A DNA stretch of 19,267 bases from Myxococcota bacterium (GTDB lineage Bacteria; Myxococcota_A; UBA9160; SMWR01), in assembly GCA_022447545.1 (NCBI GenBank), contig JAKVBI010000002.1:1-19267 (forward strand). Reading direction: 5' to 3'. The notes under the pieces were generated by a model. It was not told the DNA's origin. It was given only the letters and a program-made list of their open reading frames with translations, and did not search any database. Both the position numbers and the translations under genes were made by a program. This document shows positions 1-7,400 of the stretch, in pieces (position 1 is the first letter of the stretch; each line of letters starts with the position of its first letter).

Positions 1-433
1 TTGAAATCGTCCCGTCAAGAGCCAGATCGCCTATCGATGCCGTCAAATGGGGGGAGTAGGCAGCGAAGGTGGCGTGGTATCCGACAACGAGTTGACCTCC
101 CACATGTGATAGGGCCTCAATGTCTGGGTAGGCAGGGTTCAACGAAACGGATGAAATGACGCTCCCATTTGTCGTGTTGATCTCATACAAGGTCTGAGAA
201 ACGGGGTAGTGGATATCTAGACCGTAAAGCTTTCCATTCACTCTCGTCAGGTCGATGTTGTCTGCGTTGAAGCCGAGGCTCGCAACAACACTGACCTGGC
301 CATTTTCAGTGTTGATTGTTACCAGGTCATCGTTTTGTTTCTCGATGCTGTAAACGATCGTGGCCGTTGCGCTAGCCGCACCGATCCCGAAGAAGGCACA
401 TACGACGAGACAAGCGCAAGGGGACACCCTCAT
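1..433 (-). CDS. Secreted beta-propeller-like protein, 3' end off the left edge
   Basis: Reading the minus strand from the ATG at 433-431 gives about 144 codons with no stop before the window edge. The N-terminus has an Arg, then a hydrophobic stretch (CLVVCAFFGIGAASATA) typical of a Sec signal peptide. The mature part shows two similar segments about 45 residues apart, LVTINTENGQVSVVASL and LYEINTTNGSVISSVSL, each followed by a segment like VNGKLYGLD or VGGQLVVGY. This pattern is seen in beta-propeller blades of YncE/DUF4394-type surface proteins. The start overlaps the stop of the upstream gene by one base (TGATG), and a GAAGGCGGGG stretch about 7 bases upstream can serve as ribosome binding site, so the gene is very likely translated with its neighbour. 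By analogy with the two genes before it, a PEP-CTERM tail is expected beyond the edge, but this is inference. The blade assignment is by pattern only. Confidence 0.8.
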   Translation of the reverse strand, partial: MRVSPCACLVVCAFFGIGAASATATIVYSIEKQNDDLVTINTENGQVSVVASLGFNADNIDLTRVNGKLYGLDIHYPVSQTLYEINTTNGSVISSVSLNPAYPDIEALSHVGGQLVVGYHATFAAYSPHLTASIGDLALDGTIS

Positions 434-1269
434 CAGCAACCCCGCCTTCGTCGTTGCAGAGTCATTCCGATGATTCCGAGAGAAAGGAGGAGACCAGTGG
501 AGGGTTCAGGGACTGCGGAGTAGAGGGTGCTGACTTCGGTGGGGGACAGGGCGCGGTTGTAGATGTAAACGTCGTCGATGAAGCCCTGAAATCCTTCGAC
601 CCGGGTCCCGGTATTGGCGATAGCCTGCCCTATCAGGAAGGGATGAGAACCATCGAGATAGCTGCCCTGAATCGTTCCGGCGATGGCACCATTTGAAAGC
701 ACCCCATTGACGAACAAATCTTGCCTTGTTCCTGGATCGTATACACCCGAGACGTGAAGCCAAGCGCCAGCGTCAGGCACTGGACCCCCGACCCGGGACG
801 CCCGATCAACAATGGATCCGTCGCTACTGATATAGAGTGACAGGTAGTTGTTCTGGTTAATCTCTTCGGCTCCGAACGTGCCGAGAGAAAAGTGAATCGG
901 GCTTGCGTGGACAGAGGGGTTTGACTTATTGATCACGGGTGCCCAACTTAATATCGACGTCTGATACACCCAGGCACTAAACGAAAAACCCGCCGACAAT
1001 TGGTTTTCGAACGACGGCAATGTGATCACGCTATTGCCATCGAACGAATAAGCCGAGTTTGAGTTCCCAAACCTGTCTGCAGTAGGCGTGGCACCGTTCA
1101 CCACGCCGTCATTGTCATTGCCGCTCACGTCATCCGCATTGCCGCTGAACTCGTAGGCAGCAACCAGACCATTGGTTATGGGGTTGTTGGTCGGAACTGC
1201 GGAAGCTCCTGAACTCCACCCCAAGATCAGCAGCAAAGCCAGACGAGGAAGCACGCCAAACATCCTCAT
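433..1269 (-). CDS. PEP-CTERM protein with LamG-like (concanavalin A-like) domain
   Basis: A 278-residue exported protein. Residues 1-25 form a signal peptide ending ASA. Residues 33-250 read as a LamG/concanavalin A-like jelly roll: GLVAAYEFSGNADDVSGNDN is the usual opening of this fold (Laminin_G_3 type), and SAYSFDGNS, SFSAWVY and FQGFIDDVYIYNRALSP are its familiar later strands. The C-terminus, VPEPST, then a hydrophobic helix, then QRRRR, is a PEP-CTERM sorting signal, the substrate mark for an exosortase. The protein is therefore expected to be cut and placed on the surface or in the exopolysaccharide matrix. Its ATG overlaps the TGA of the upstream gene in an ATGA, and AAGGGAG about 6 bases before it acts as ribosome binding site. 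A second ATG two codons on is an alternative start. Function beyond carbohydrate or protein binding cannot be told. Confidence 0.92.
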   Translation of the reverse strand: MRMFGVLPRLALLLILGWSSGASAVPTNNPITNGLVAAYEFSGNADDVSGNDNDGVVNGATPTADRFGNSNSAYSFDGNSVITLPSFENQLSAGFSFSAWVYQTSILSWAPVINKSNPSVHASPIHFSLGTFGAEEINQNNYLSLYISSDGSIVDRASRVGGPVPDAGAWLHVSGVYDPGTRQDLFVNGVLSNGAIAGTIQGSYLDGSHPFLIGQAIANTGTRVEGFQGFIDDVYIYNRALSPTEVSTLYSAVPEPSTGLLLSLGIIGMTLQRRRRGC

Positions 1270-1781
1270 CGCCGCTCCCTTCGTCGTTGCAGCGAGAATC
1301 CAGCGAGTCCGAGGGTGAGCAGCAGTGCCGTGGAGGGTTCGGGGATGGGGGGAGCGGAGGCTACGACGAACTCGCCGAGGTCGAATGTGTTTCCACCCGA
1401 ACTCGTGTTGTCTGCATAGTTGTTCCAGACCCAGACGCCATCAGAAAGCTCGAGATTCAGCTTGTCGAAGCCTGTGGGGCTACGCGGAATCGTGAAGTAA
1501 TAGAAACCCGCAACAGGAAACGGCGAGAGCCCAGCCGCTTGAGCAGCCGCCACGAAACTATCGGCCGTGTATGTCCATGTGTGCATCGTGTCGGCCACCG
1601 ACTCATCGAACCCCTCCCCCGCAAGCCCATACGCGGTCTGAGCCCAGTTCGAGTACCAGACATTCGAGGTGACGCCGATGAACTGAGTGCCGGCGAAGGT
1701 GAACTCGATCGTCGCGGCAGCGACTGGTTTGGCCACGACTGCCAGCAGAGAAAAACACACCACCAGAAGCAACTTGCGCAT
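1266..1781 (-). CDS. Small PEP-CTERM protein, first gene of the operon
   Basis: A 171-residue exported protein when started at the ATG at 1781, giving MRKLLLVVCFSLLAVVAKPV and a signal peptide ending AAA. A longer frame starting at 1805 would put charged residues before the signal, and an AAGGGCAGG stretch sits just before 1781, so the shorter form is preferred. The mature part begins with IEFTFAGTQF and looks like the beta-rich domain found in many PEP-CTERM proteins, but I do not recognise a named family. The C-terminus IPEPSTALLLTLGLAGFSLQ followed by RRRERR is a clear PEP-CTERM signal, nearly the same as that of the next gene, including at DNA level around the arginine codons. It is the promoter-proximal member of a three-gene run (1781 down to beyond 1) whose members overlap by 4 and 1 bases. 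Confidence 0.88.
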   Translation of the reverse strand: MRKLLLVVCFSLLAVVAKPVAAATIEFTFAGTQFIGVTSNVWYSNWAQTAYGLAGEGFDESVADTMHTWTYTADSFVAAAQAAGLSPFPVAGFYYFTIPRSPTGFDKLNLELSDGVWVWNNYADNTSSGGNTFDLGEFVVASAPPIPEPSTALLLTLGLAGFSLQRRRERR

Positions 1782-1855
1782 CCTGCCCTTCTCCCAACGC
1801 TCCACACGAATGTGGGCTCGTCAGGGAAGTGGCGGTCTTGGTTACTTGGTGTCAC

Positions 1856-1891
1856 AGAAAAAGTGGAGAATTCCACTTATTGTGTAAGTGG
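1856..1891 (-). promoter_or_regulatory. Two mutually exclusive hairpins, possible attenuator of the PEP-CTERM operon
   Basis: Read on the minus strand, CCACTTA (1891-1885) can pair with TAAGTGG (1879-1873), loop of 5. Alternatively AAGTGGA (1878-1872) can pair with TCCACTT (1867-1861), loop of 4. The two 7-bp stems share bases and cannot form together. The second is followed by a run of five T on the operon strand, as in an intrinsic terminator. It lies about 75 bases upstream of the first PEP-CTERM start (1781), where a leader RNA would be. The same bases could instead be protein-binding half-sites, since AAGTGG also occurs at 1827-1832. Confidence 0.4.
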
Positions 1892-2157
1892 GGCCCTGAG
1901 AGCCTTTATGGCAAAAATAATCTCGATTTCTTGTCCCCAGGGGGATCGGATGAGCAGAACAGTGTGTAAGGGGAACGTGAGGGACCCGCTGGGAATAGGG
2001 GGGGTGGGGGGTCATCAGACCTAGAGTCGGACGCTCTACCTCCGGGCCCTCCCCTGCCCTTCCTTTATAGAGCGCTGGAATCAAAGGGCCGGGACCTGCA
2101 GATGGCCCTTCCTCAGTGCACCTTGGGAGATTTTTTTCGGCTTTTCTTTGGGGCCGT

Positions 2158-2234
2158 AAAGAAGCCCAGCCGGGTACTCCTGAACCGTTTGAGCGTGGTC
2201 GCCATGGGGTCGCCAGCGCACCCAGGGGCTTCTT
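2158..2234. repeat. Inverted repeat AAGAAGCCC / GGGCTTCTT
   Basis: A perfect 9-bp inverted repeat has arms at 2159-2167 and 2226-2234. The 58 bases between them hold one copy of the paired GTCGCCA motif. It sits just upstream of the tRNA-like sequence, in DNA with no convincing gene. It could be a recombination-related structure or the stem of a structured RNA. There is no U-run to make it a terminator. Confidence 0.5.
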
Positions 2235-2261
2235 AAGCGATTGATTTCATTGACTCATATA

Positions 2262-2321
2262 GGCCAGAGCACTTGACTGAAAATCAAGGTGTCGGCAGTT
2301 CGATTCTGCCCTGGGCCACCA
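2262..2321 (+). pseudogene. tRNA-Phe(GAA)-like gene lacking the D arm
   Basis: The 3' three quarters is a textbook tRNA. The anticodon stem CTTGA/TCAAG is at 2272-2276 and 2284-2288. The 7-base loop CTGAAAA has anticodon GAA at 2279-2281. The variable loop is GTGTC. The T arm is GGCAG-TTCGATT-CTGCC (2294-2310). The acceptor 3' strand CTGGGCC (2311-2317) is followed by A and an encoded CCA (2319-2321). The 5' part is only GGCCAGAGCA. GGCCAG can still pair with the acceptor strand if one G bulges, but the whole D stem and loop are missing. The total is 60 nt against the usual 76. The likeliest reading is a pseudogene made by a deletion of about 16 bases between short repeats, or the 3' fragment left at an att site when an element inserted into a tRNA gene. 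A working D-armless bacterial tRNA would be very unusual. Short minus-strand reading frames over it are spurious. Confidence 0.75.
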
Positions 2322-2359
2322 CCTTCTGCCCTGTTGTGTCGTCGCAAGTCATTGCCAGC

Positions 2360-2402
2360 CCTTGACTCATTCGCGGCCGCCCTTCGGTTGGCCAAGTCAA
2401 GG
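2360..2402. repeat. Inverted repeat CCTTGACT / AGTCAAGG
   Basis: A perfect 8-bp inverted repeat (arms 2360-2367 and 2395-2402) encloses 27 bases, just downstream of the tRNA-like sequence. No T-run follows on either strand, so it is not an obvious terminator. The rest of 2322-2746 shows no gene I can support. Confidence 0.4.
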
Positions 2403-2746
2403 CGCGACACAAAACCACGTTGAACGCCACGGCGCTTGGTCGCCAACGAGTCGCCAGAATCGCACTGACTGTGAGGGCCGCGAGGCTTTTATCGCCGTGA
2501 GGGAACGTACCCGAGGAGCTTACCCACTGCGGGCAGGCGCACGCCCTGACTCCGAACCCGTCTCTCTCGCCCAGACCCAAAGCAATTCACCGACGGATCC
2601 TACCCTTTATCAAGAGCTTTCCTATCTCTTCTTTCCGCGGTTCATCACACTATTTAGTGTCTTTCATGGTCCTTTGAAATTTCTATCCGCCTTACATTTT
2701 CCGAAAGTCAACAAGGAGGTCAGAAAGCCGTACGCCTATCTCCGCA

Positions 2747-5515
2747 TCATCTCTTCCCAGCTCCTAATTGTTCCAGAGCACTCTTTGCAGATGACAAACC
2801 GGGATCTTTCTCAATCGCAGTCATATATTCACGTCTAGCGAGCTCTGTTTTCCCGTCGTTTTCAAATGCCCTACCCCGATTTAGATACAGCGCCGCACCT
2901 GAAAACCCATAACCCTCAGCTTCATTGAATAGTTGCACGACACGATCGGTTGATTCTCCAACCAGTTGACTCGAAAGCGCATTGAAGTAGAGAAACAGCG
3001 CATCATCTTTTGTGAACTTCGTTCGAGGGTTGGAATACCCGGATGACAAGATCCGATTTGCCAAATCATTTCGTCCAACACGCATCAATTCCAGCGACAG
3101 CGACAACACAAAATCATTTTCGTATCCACAAGTTTCTATATGGCGCACAACCTCATCCACGTAATCTGGGTTTCTTGGATCACCAGTCGCCAACTCTCGA
3201 CGCCGAATGTTGCAGTTCCCCTCGGCCGTCGTTGATGGATCCCGAATCTGGGATGCCGTTGCCACCCTTAGATGCTTGATCGCAAGGCCCTCGAATCTGT
3301 AATAGCTCATAGCCGTCAACTCAGGCATCGCTTCCGGCTCCAGAACGCGAAGCCTTAAATCCAAGACACGCCCACCCTTCAAAATATCCTTCTGGACATC
3401 AAACTCAAATCTCGAAAAATTCCCCAAGGAAGAATTGACATTTAATTCTGTATCAATGCGAGTGCCATCTACCCATACGCCAACCCTGTAAGGCATTTCG
3501 ATTTTTTTCGAAAAAGCAGCGAGAGCAAGCGAGACGTGAATATCTTCGCCAGGATCGTCTTTCAGAGTGATGAGGAAACGAACCTCTCGCTCGAGAAACC
3601 ATGACCCCGATGGTTGGCTTCCAAGCCGAAACCAAGATCGACTCAACCCTTCATGAAGAATCGCTTTCCCCAGATAGCCAGAGCGCCGGGCATTCTTACC
3701 AAACCATACGTCTTCGCCCAGCGCGTAATTCAGGTCATCGCCAATGATCTCCAACGGGTGAAACGAGCGTCCAGTTGCATTCCATGACGAATCCAACCAG
3801 CTAAACCCATGGACTACATACTCATCCATTCGAGTACGATTCGGGGCCGAGTACGGCAACACATAATCATACGTTGAAAATTTTACAGTCCGCCTCCGCT
3901 TTTCCGTATCAGAGATTTCAAAAACTGAACGCCCAGGAACACCGTCTACGGAAAAACCGAGCTCACTCAAGACGGTCTTGGGAACATCTGCATTTTGGAC
4001 AGGCGCGCCCACCGTCTTCATCGGCCCTCGAGAATCAAATTTCTTGACGAGTACGATGGGAACAACCGCACCTTTGACGTAGGGCGGATCTCCTTTCTCA
4101 CTCACTGACCCATGCTGAGAAGTGATTTCCTCTGGAACACTTACATTCGCCAGACCTTCACGGTAGACACCATGATCCGCCAAGACCAGAATCATCGACC
4201 TGTCGTAAGCACCAAGCTGTTTGAGTTTCTCGAAGAACATTCCCACCAAACGGATCACTCCCCTCCCCGCCTCAACCACGCTCTCGCGGACCTCCGGAGG
4301 AGACACGAGCTTGAGATTCCGATTCATTTGTATGGGGAGGTGAAGGCCATCCAGGTGGAAAAACTTGAAGACATTCTTTTCTTCATCGGCTCTAGAAAAT
4401 TCAAGCATCTTCTTGACGAAACGGACATCTGCTATCCGCCTAACTTCATCTTCACCGAACCAATCCAGTTCCGAAACATCCTCTGTTCCTGTCACCGGTT
4501 TTTTTTCACTATCGGCTACCGCTCTGAAGACAGACGAGATCGCCCAATCTTGATCGTTGTAAATGATGCGCTTGAGTGTTTGCGGGGATGACCGGAAGAT
4601 TCCAAGCTCAAACAAGCGAGTCATCGCATCGACTGACATCACAGTGTCCTGCTTTCCCTGACGGACTGCGTTGGACATCACCCTTGGATCTATGAAGACA
4701 CCGGTAACCGATGAAAAAACATCCACTCGGTAGCCAGCATCCAGCAAGCGCCTCGGAAGAGAAGATTCAGACAAGAACGCCTTCTGCAAATACTGTTGCA
4801 TTGGAACAGAATTATCATAGAAGGTCCCCGTCAGAATGTTCGCGACCGAGGGATATGATTCTCTGTACCCACTGACGGCGTTCGGAAAATAGGTGAACCC
4901 ATCGAATACATTGGAATACTCAACATTCTCATCGATAAGTTCCCAGAAAATGTCAGACTGAAATGAGTCGAGAACTAGAACGACAACATTTCGAGATTTC
5001 GAGAACGATTCTTTTTGGGATTGGTCGGCAATGTATTGGGGCGAAACAAAACCGCCATGATAAACGTGAAGGGCTACCGGTGAAGCCCCCATAGCGATTG
5101 AAATTACGGAGACGGGCACGGAGAGTTTTTCGTAGACGACACGAGACCATCTTTGGGCCGCCCAGATTCCAAACACCCAAACAAACCCATCAAATAACTC
5201 TCGGTACCAGAACTCTTCCCATACAATTTCATGGCCATCAAGCAGCCCATAATCCCATAAGAAAAAATTACACTGAACACAGAGAAGCGCCGTCAGAGAG
5301 ACGAGCATTGCACCTCTTCGGACTGGTTGTCGTCCTGGACGGCTAAACTGAAAAACCAAGGAGAAAATGACGAACACGACAAAAGCCGATCCGTAGAAGA
5401 GCGCGAACTCAGGGAATGTGGTTGAGACTTCGAGTTGATTGAAAGTAAATACTTGCAAAGGCCCTGACAAAACGAGCGCAAACGCAAAAGCAAGAGAGAT
5501 CAACAGACGGCGCAT
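2747..5515 (-). CDS. Membrane-anchored sulfatase/LtaS-like hydrolase or transferase with TPR-like tail
   Basis: A 922-residue inner-membrane protein. Hydrophobic helices lie at about 5-20, 38-56, 68-85, 108-121 and 133-150. They precede an alkaline-phosphatase-superfamily domain at about 175-535. NVVVLVLDS (D183) fits the first metal-binding strand. YRESYPSVANILTG (217-230) fits the nucleophile segment, with Ser or Tyr rather than the sulfatase CxPSR. HLDGLHLP (387-394) and VLADHG (445-449) fit later metal ligands. This layout matches periplasmic phosphoglycerol/phosphoethanolamine transferases and related sulfatase-like proteins that modify surface glycans or lipids. Residues 535-750 form an unidentified beta-rich part. 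Residues 790-920 look helical, and YLNRGRAFENDGKTELARREYMTAIEKDP (880-908) is a typical TPR. The start gives a good membrane-entry helix. The gene is visibly AT-richer than the DNA from 5800 on, suggesting a different origin. Substrate unknown. Confidence 0.88.
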   Translation of the reverse strand: MRRLLISLAFAFALVLSGPLQVFTFNQLEVSTTFPEFALFYGSAFVVFVIFSLVFQFSRPGRQPVRRGAMLVSLTALLCVQCNFFLWDYGLLDGHEIVWEEFWYRELFDGFVWVFGIWAAQRWSRVVYEKLSVPVSVISIAMGASPVALHVYHGGFVSPQYIADQSQKESFSKSRNVVVLVLDSFQSDIFWELIDENVEYSNVFDGFTYFPNAVSGYRESYPSVANILTGTFYDNSVPMQQYLQKAFLSESSLPRRLLDAGYRVDVFSSVTGVFIDPRVMSNAVRQGKQDTVMSVDAMTRLFELGIFRSSPQTLKRIIYNDQDWAISSVFRAVADSEKKPVTGTEDVSELDWFGEDEVRRIADVRFVKKMLEFSRADEEKNVFKFFHLDGLHLPIQMNRNLKLVSPPEVRESVVEAGRGVIRLVGMFFEKLKQLGAYDRSMILVLADHGVYREGLANVSVPEEITSQHGSVSEKGDPPYVKGAVVPIVLVKKFDSRGPMKTVGAPVQNADVPKTVLSELGFSVDGVPGRSVFEISDTEKRRRTVKFSTYDYVLPYSAPNRTRMDEYVVHGFSWLDSSWNATGRSFHPLEIIGDDLNYALGEDVWFGKNARRSGYLGKAILHEGLSRSWFRLGSQPSGSWFLEREVRFLITLKDDPGEDIHVSLALAAFSKKIEMPYRVGVWVDGTRIDTELNVNSSLGNFSRFEFDVQKDILKGGRVLDLRLRVLEPEAMPELTAMSYYRFEGLAIKHLRVATASQIRDPSTTAEGNCNIRRRELATGDPRNPDYVDEVVRHIETCGYENDFVLSLSLELMRVGRNDLANRILSSGYSNPRTKFTKDDALFLYFNALSSQLVGESTDRVVQLFNEAEGYGFSGAALYLNRGRAFENDGKTELARREYMTAIEKDPGLSSAKSALEQLGAGKR

Positions 5516-5794
5516 TTACACTAGGCCCACTTCACCATGAGAAATTTGCTCCACCACGAAAATGTAGAGCGCGGACATTGTGGCATCAATCCGCTGACGG
5601 ACCTCCCTCATCTTAGAGAGCCCCTGGACCCCCTCTTTTGGCGGCCCCTACCTGCCCAAGTGTTTCGAGTGGGCCGTTGAATTTCCTGTCCACCCCGGGA
5701 AGCGGACTCGTCTAGACTCTGCGCCACGCGGATGCTTCGGGGCTCGATCGTCGATCCTCGGCGTTGCCGCGTGTGTGTGGAGTTGAGCTTCGAC
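5516..5794. other. Divergent intergenic region
   Basis: This lies between the start of the sulfatase-like gene (minus) and that of the SDR gene (plus). It should hold both promoters. A TAGTGT sits two bases before the sulfatase ATG on the minus strand, and TAGACT lies at 5714-5719 on the plus strand, but neither has a convincing -35 partner. No small gene or structured RNA is apparent. Base composition changes from AT-richer to GC-rich across it. Confidence 0.3.
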
Positions 5795-6694
5795 ATGAGT
5801 GGCTACCAGAGTGTTCTGCGGCCTGGTCTCTTCGACGGGCGAACGATCCTCGTAACCGGCGGTGGGACCGGCATCGGCCGCTGTACCGCCCACGAACTGG
5901 CGAGCCTCGGCGCGCGTGTCGTCATTGCCGGGCGTCGCGAAAACGTACTCGCCACGACCGCCGACGAAATTGCCTCGGATGGCGGGCGGTGTGACTTCGA
6001 GACGATGGACATCCGCGACGGAGAATCCGTAAACGCGGGCGTGGCTCGGATCGTCGAGCGGTGCGGGCCAATCCACGGGCTGTTCAACAATGCCGGCGGG
6101 CAGTTCTCGGCGCCGGCCGCAAAGGTCAGCGAAAGCGCGTGGGAGAAGGTCGTCGACCTCAATCTAAACGGCACCTTCCGGGTGACACGCGCGGTGTTCG
6201 ACCATTCGATGAAGGAGCACGGAGGGGCGGTGGTGAGCATGCTCGCCGACATCCGCAGCGGCTACGTCGGCATGGCGCATAGCTCCGCCGCGCGGGCGGG
6301 AATTCAGAACCTGACGATCACCCTCGCTCTCGAATGGGCTCGCAACGATGTCCGCCTCAATTGCGTCGCGCCCGGCACCATCCTCGCTGCCGGCATGCGC
6401 ACGTATCCGCCCGCCGTACAAGAAGCCGCGGTGCGTGGAGCGAGCCGCGTTCCATCGGCGCGGCTCGGAACCGAGAGCGAGGTCTCGGCGGTCGTGTGCT
6501 TTCTCCTGTCACCGGGTGCCGCCTTCGTGACCGGCCAAACGATCGCAATCGATGGTGGCTCGTCGTTTCAGAAGAGCGTGCTCTACGACGTCGCCAAGCA
6601 CGCACCCACCACGCAGTTCGACGGCTTCCATCGCCGTGAGGACTGGTCGGGCACCCCCTACGAAAAACTCGCGGAGCCGAAGGCGGAGGATTGA
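5795..6694 (+). CDS. Short-chain dehydrogenase/reductase resembling peroxisomal trans-2-enoyl-CoA reductase
   Basis: 299 residues when started at the ATG at 5795, which puts GRTILVTGGGTGIGR at the normal distance. The frame is open from 5732. The NAD(P) motif TGGGTGIG is at 21-28, and NNAG at 98-101 followed by GG. The segment HSSAARAGIQNLTITLALEW (162-181) and the later LNCVAPGTI, FLLSPGAAFVTGQTIAIDGG match the PECR/2,4-dienoyl-CoA reductase branch of SDRs, which act on 2-enoyl-CoA thioesters, rather than FabG. The classical YxxxK is SxxxR here (S163, R167), which agrees with that branch, where HTGAARAG is usual. Residues 260-299 form an extra C-terminal tail ending in a charged segment. A role in fatty-acid or aromatic-acid CoA metabolism is inferred. 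It ends one base from the convergent gene at 6696. Confidence 0.9.
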   Translation: MSGYQSVLRPGLFDGRTILVTGGGTGIGRCTAHELASLGARVVIAGRRENVLATTADEIASDGGRCDFETMDIRDGESVNAGVARIVERCGPIHGLFNNAGGQFSAPAAKVSESAWEKVVDLNLNGTFRVTRAVFDHSMKEHGGAVVSMLADIRSGYVGMAHSSAARAGIQNLTITLALEWARNDVRLNCVAPGTILAAGMRTYPPAVQEAAVRGASRVPSARLGTESEVSAVVCFLLSPGAAFVTGQTIAIDGGSSFQKSVLYDVAKHAPTTQFDGFHRREDWSGTPYEKLAEPKAED

Positions 6695-6695
6695 T

Positions 6696-7400
6696 CTACC
6701 CGGGCTCCTGGGCGCCGTCGTCGCCGCCGAGCAGCCAACCGTACCCCCGGGCCAGTGCTTCCCGGCCACCCGTCTCCAGAACCTCGCCGTGGGCAACCAC
6801 GACCCGCTCGAAGGGCCAGGCGAGAACTCGTTCGAGCGACCGGCGCAGCGCCAATCGGTCTCGCACGAGGAGTTTCTCGAGCACGGTGGGGGCAAGTCGG
6901 CCGTAGGCACCCATCAGGCGAAATAGCCATCGGGTGAGCGGTGCTCCACGCGCGCCGATATTGAACGCCAGATCTGTCAGCAGCAAGGTCCCGCTCGACC
7001 GATGTAGGAACACCACCTCGTTGGAGAAGGGAAAGCCCTCCACCGCCACCTGATCGATCGCGGCTGCCCAGGCCGGCTCTGGCGCGTCACCGAGGATGCC
7101 CGCAATCTCGAGGTCGCTTCGTTTCTCCTCCAGTCCTGGGGCAACGTAGACCGAGGCTTCGGGAAACTGCTTCTTCCATTGGCCAATGTAGAGATGATGG
7201 AGCTTGTTGGGCGCGACGAGTTGAGCAACTGGGCCCAAGTTCGCCACCGCGTCACGGAGAGCCGGGGAAGGGGCGATCGGTGAGTGCAGCCACAGCTTGC
7301 CATCGGGCAGCCGCACGATCGTCATCCGTGCCCCCACCTCGAGGCCCAGGAAGCGAAGCGGAGCTTCGGTAACCCAGAGGTCGGAAGCGAGAAGTTGCAT
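6696..7400 (-). CDS. DUF4336 family protein (metallo-beta-lactamase-like fold)
   Basis: A 234-residue cytoplasmic protein with no signal peptide. It opens with LWVTEAPLRFLGLEVGARMTIVRLPDGKLWLHSP. It continues with LVAPNKLHHLYIGQWKKQFP at about 61-80, and with TLLLTDLAFN and FERVVVAHGEVLE further on. These are the standard landmarks of DUF4336, a family related to metallo-beta-lactamase-fold hydrolases but with a reduced metal site: only HH at about 68-69 and the late H in VAHGE are seen, and no HxHxDH. Biochemical role unknown. The stop lies one base past the stop of the SDR gene on the other strand, leaving no room for a separate terminator. AGGAG lies 11 bases before the ATG. Confidence 0.82.
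   Translation of the reverse strand: MQLLASDLWVTEAPLRFLGLEVGARMTIVRLPDGKLWLHSPIAPSPALRDAVANLGPVAQLVAPNKLHHLYIGQWKKQFPEASVYVAPGLEEKRSDLEIAGILGDAPEPAWAAAIDQVAVEGFPFSNEVVFLHRSSGTLLLTDLAFNIGARGAPLTRWLFRLMGAYGRLAPTVLEKLLVRDRLALRRSLERVLAWPFERVVVAHGEVLETGGREALARGYGWLLGGDDGAQEPG

Larger units (their letters stand above)
2196..2457 (+). repeat. Two near-identical 21-bp copies of a paired GTCGCCA motif flanking the tRNA-like gene
   Basis: TGGTCGCCA, four variable bases, then GTCGCCAG occurs at 2196-2216 and again at 2437-2457, with 18 of 21 bases the same and the same orientation, 241 bp apart. Each copy itself contains GTCGCCA twice at a 12-base step. The copies stand on either side of the tRNA-Phe-like sequence at 2262-2321. 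Pairs of short direct repeats beside a tRNA end are what arm or core sites of a tyrosine recombinase look like, but no integrase is visible, so the role is inference. Confidence 0.5.

Noticed and set aside
2255-2580. Minus-strand reading frames ending in NRTADTLIFS or GRIELPTP over the tRNA-like gene
   Set aside because: These peptides are the well-known false products of reading a tRNA-Phe gene backwards. There is no ribosome binding site and no domain.
2600-2746. Short AT-rich stretch downstream of the sulfatase-like gene as a terminator
   Set aside because: No stem-loop followed by a T-run could be found on the minus strand just after 2747.
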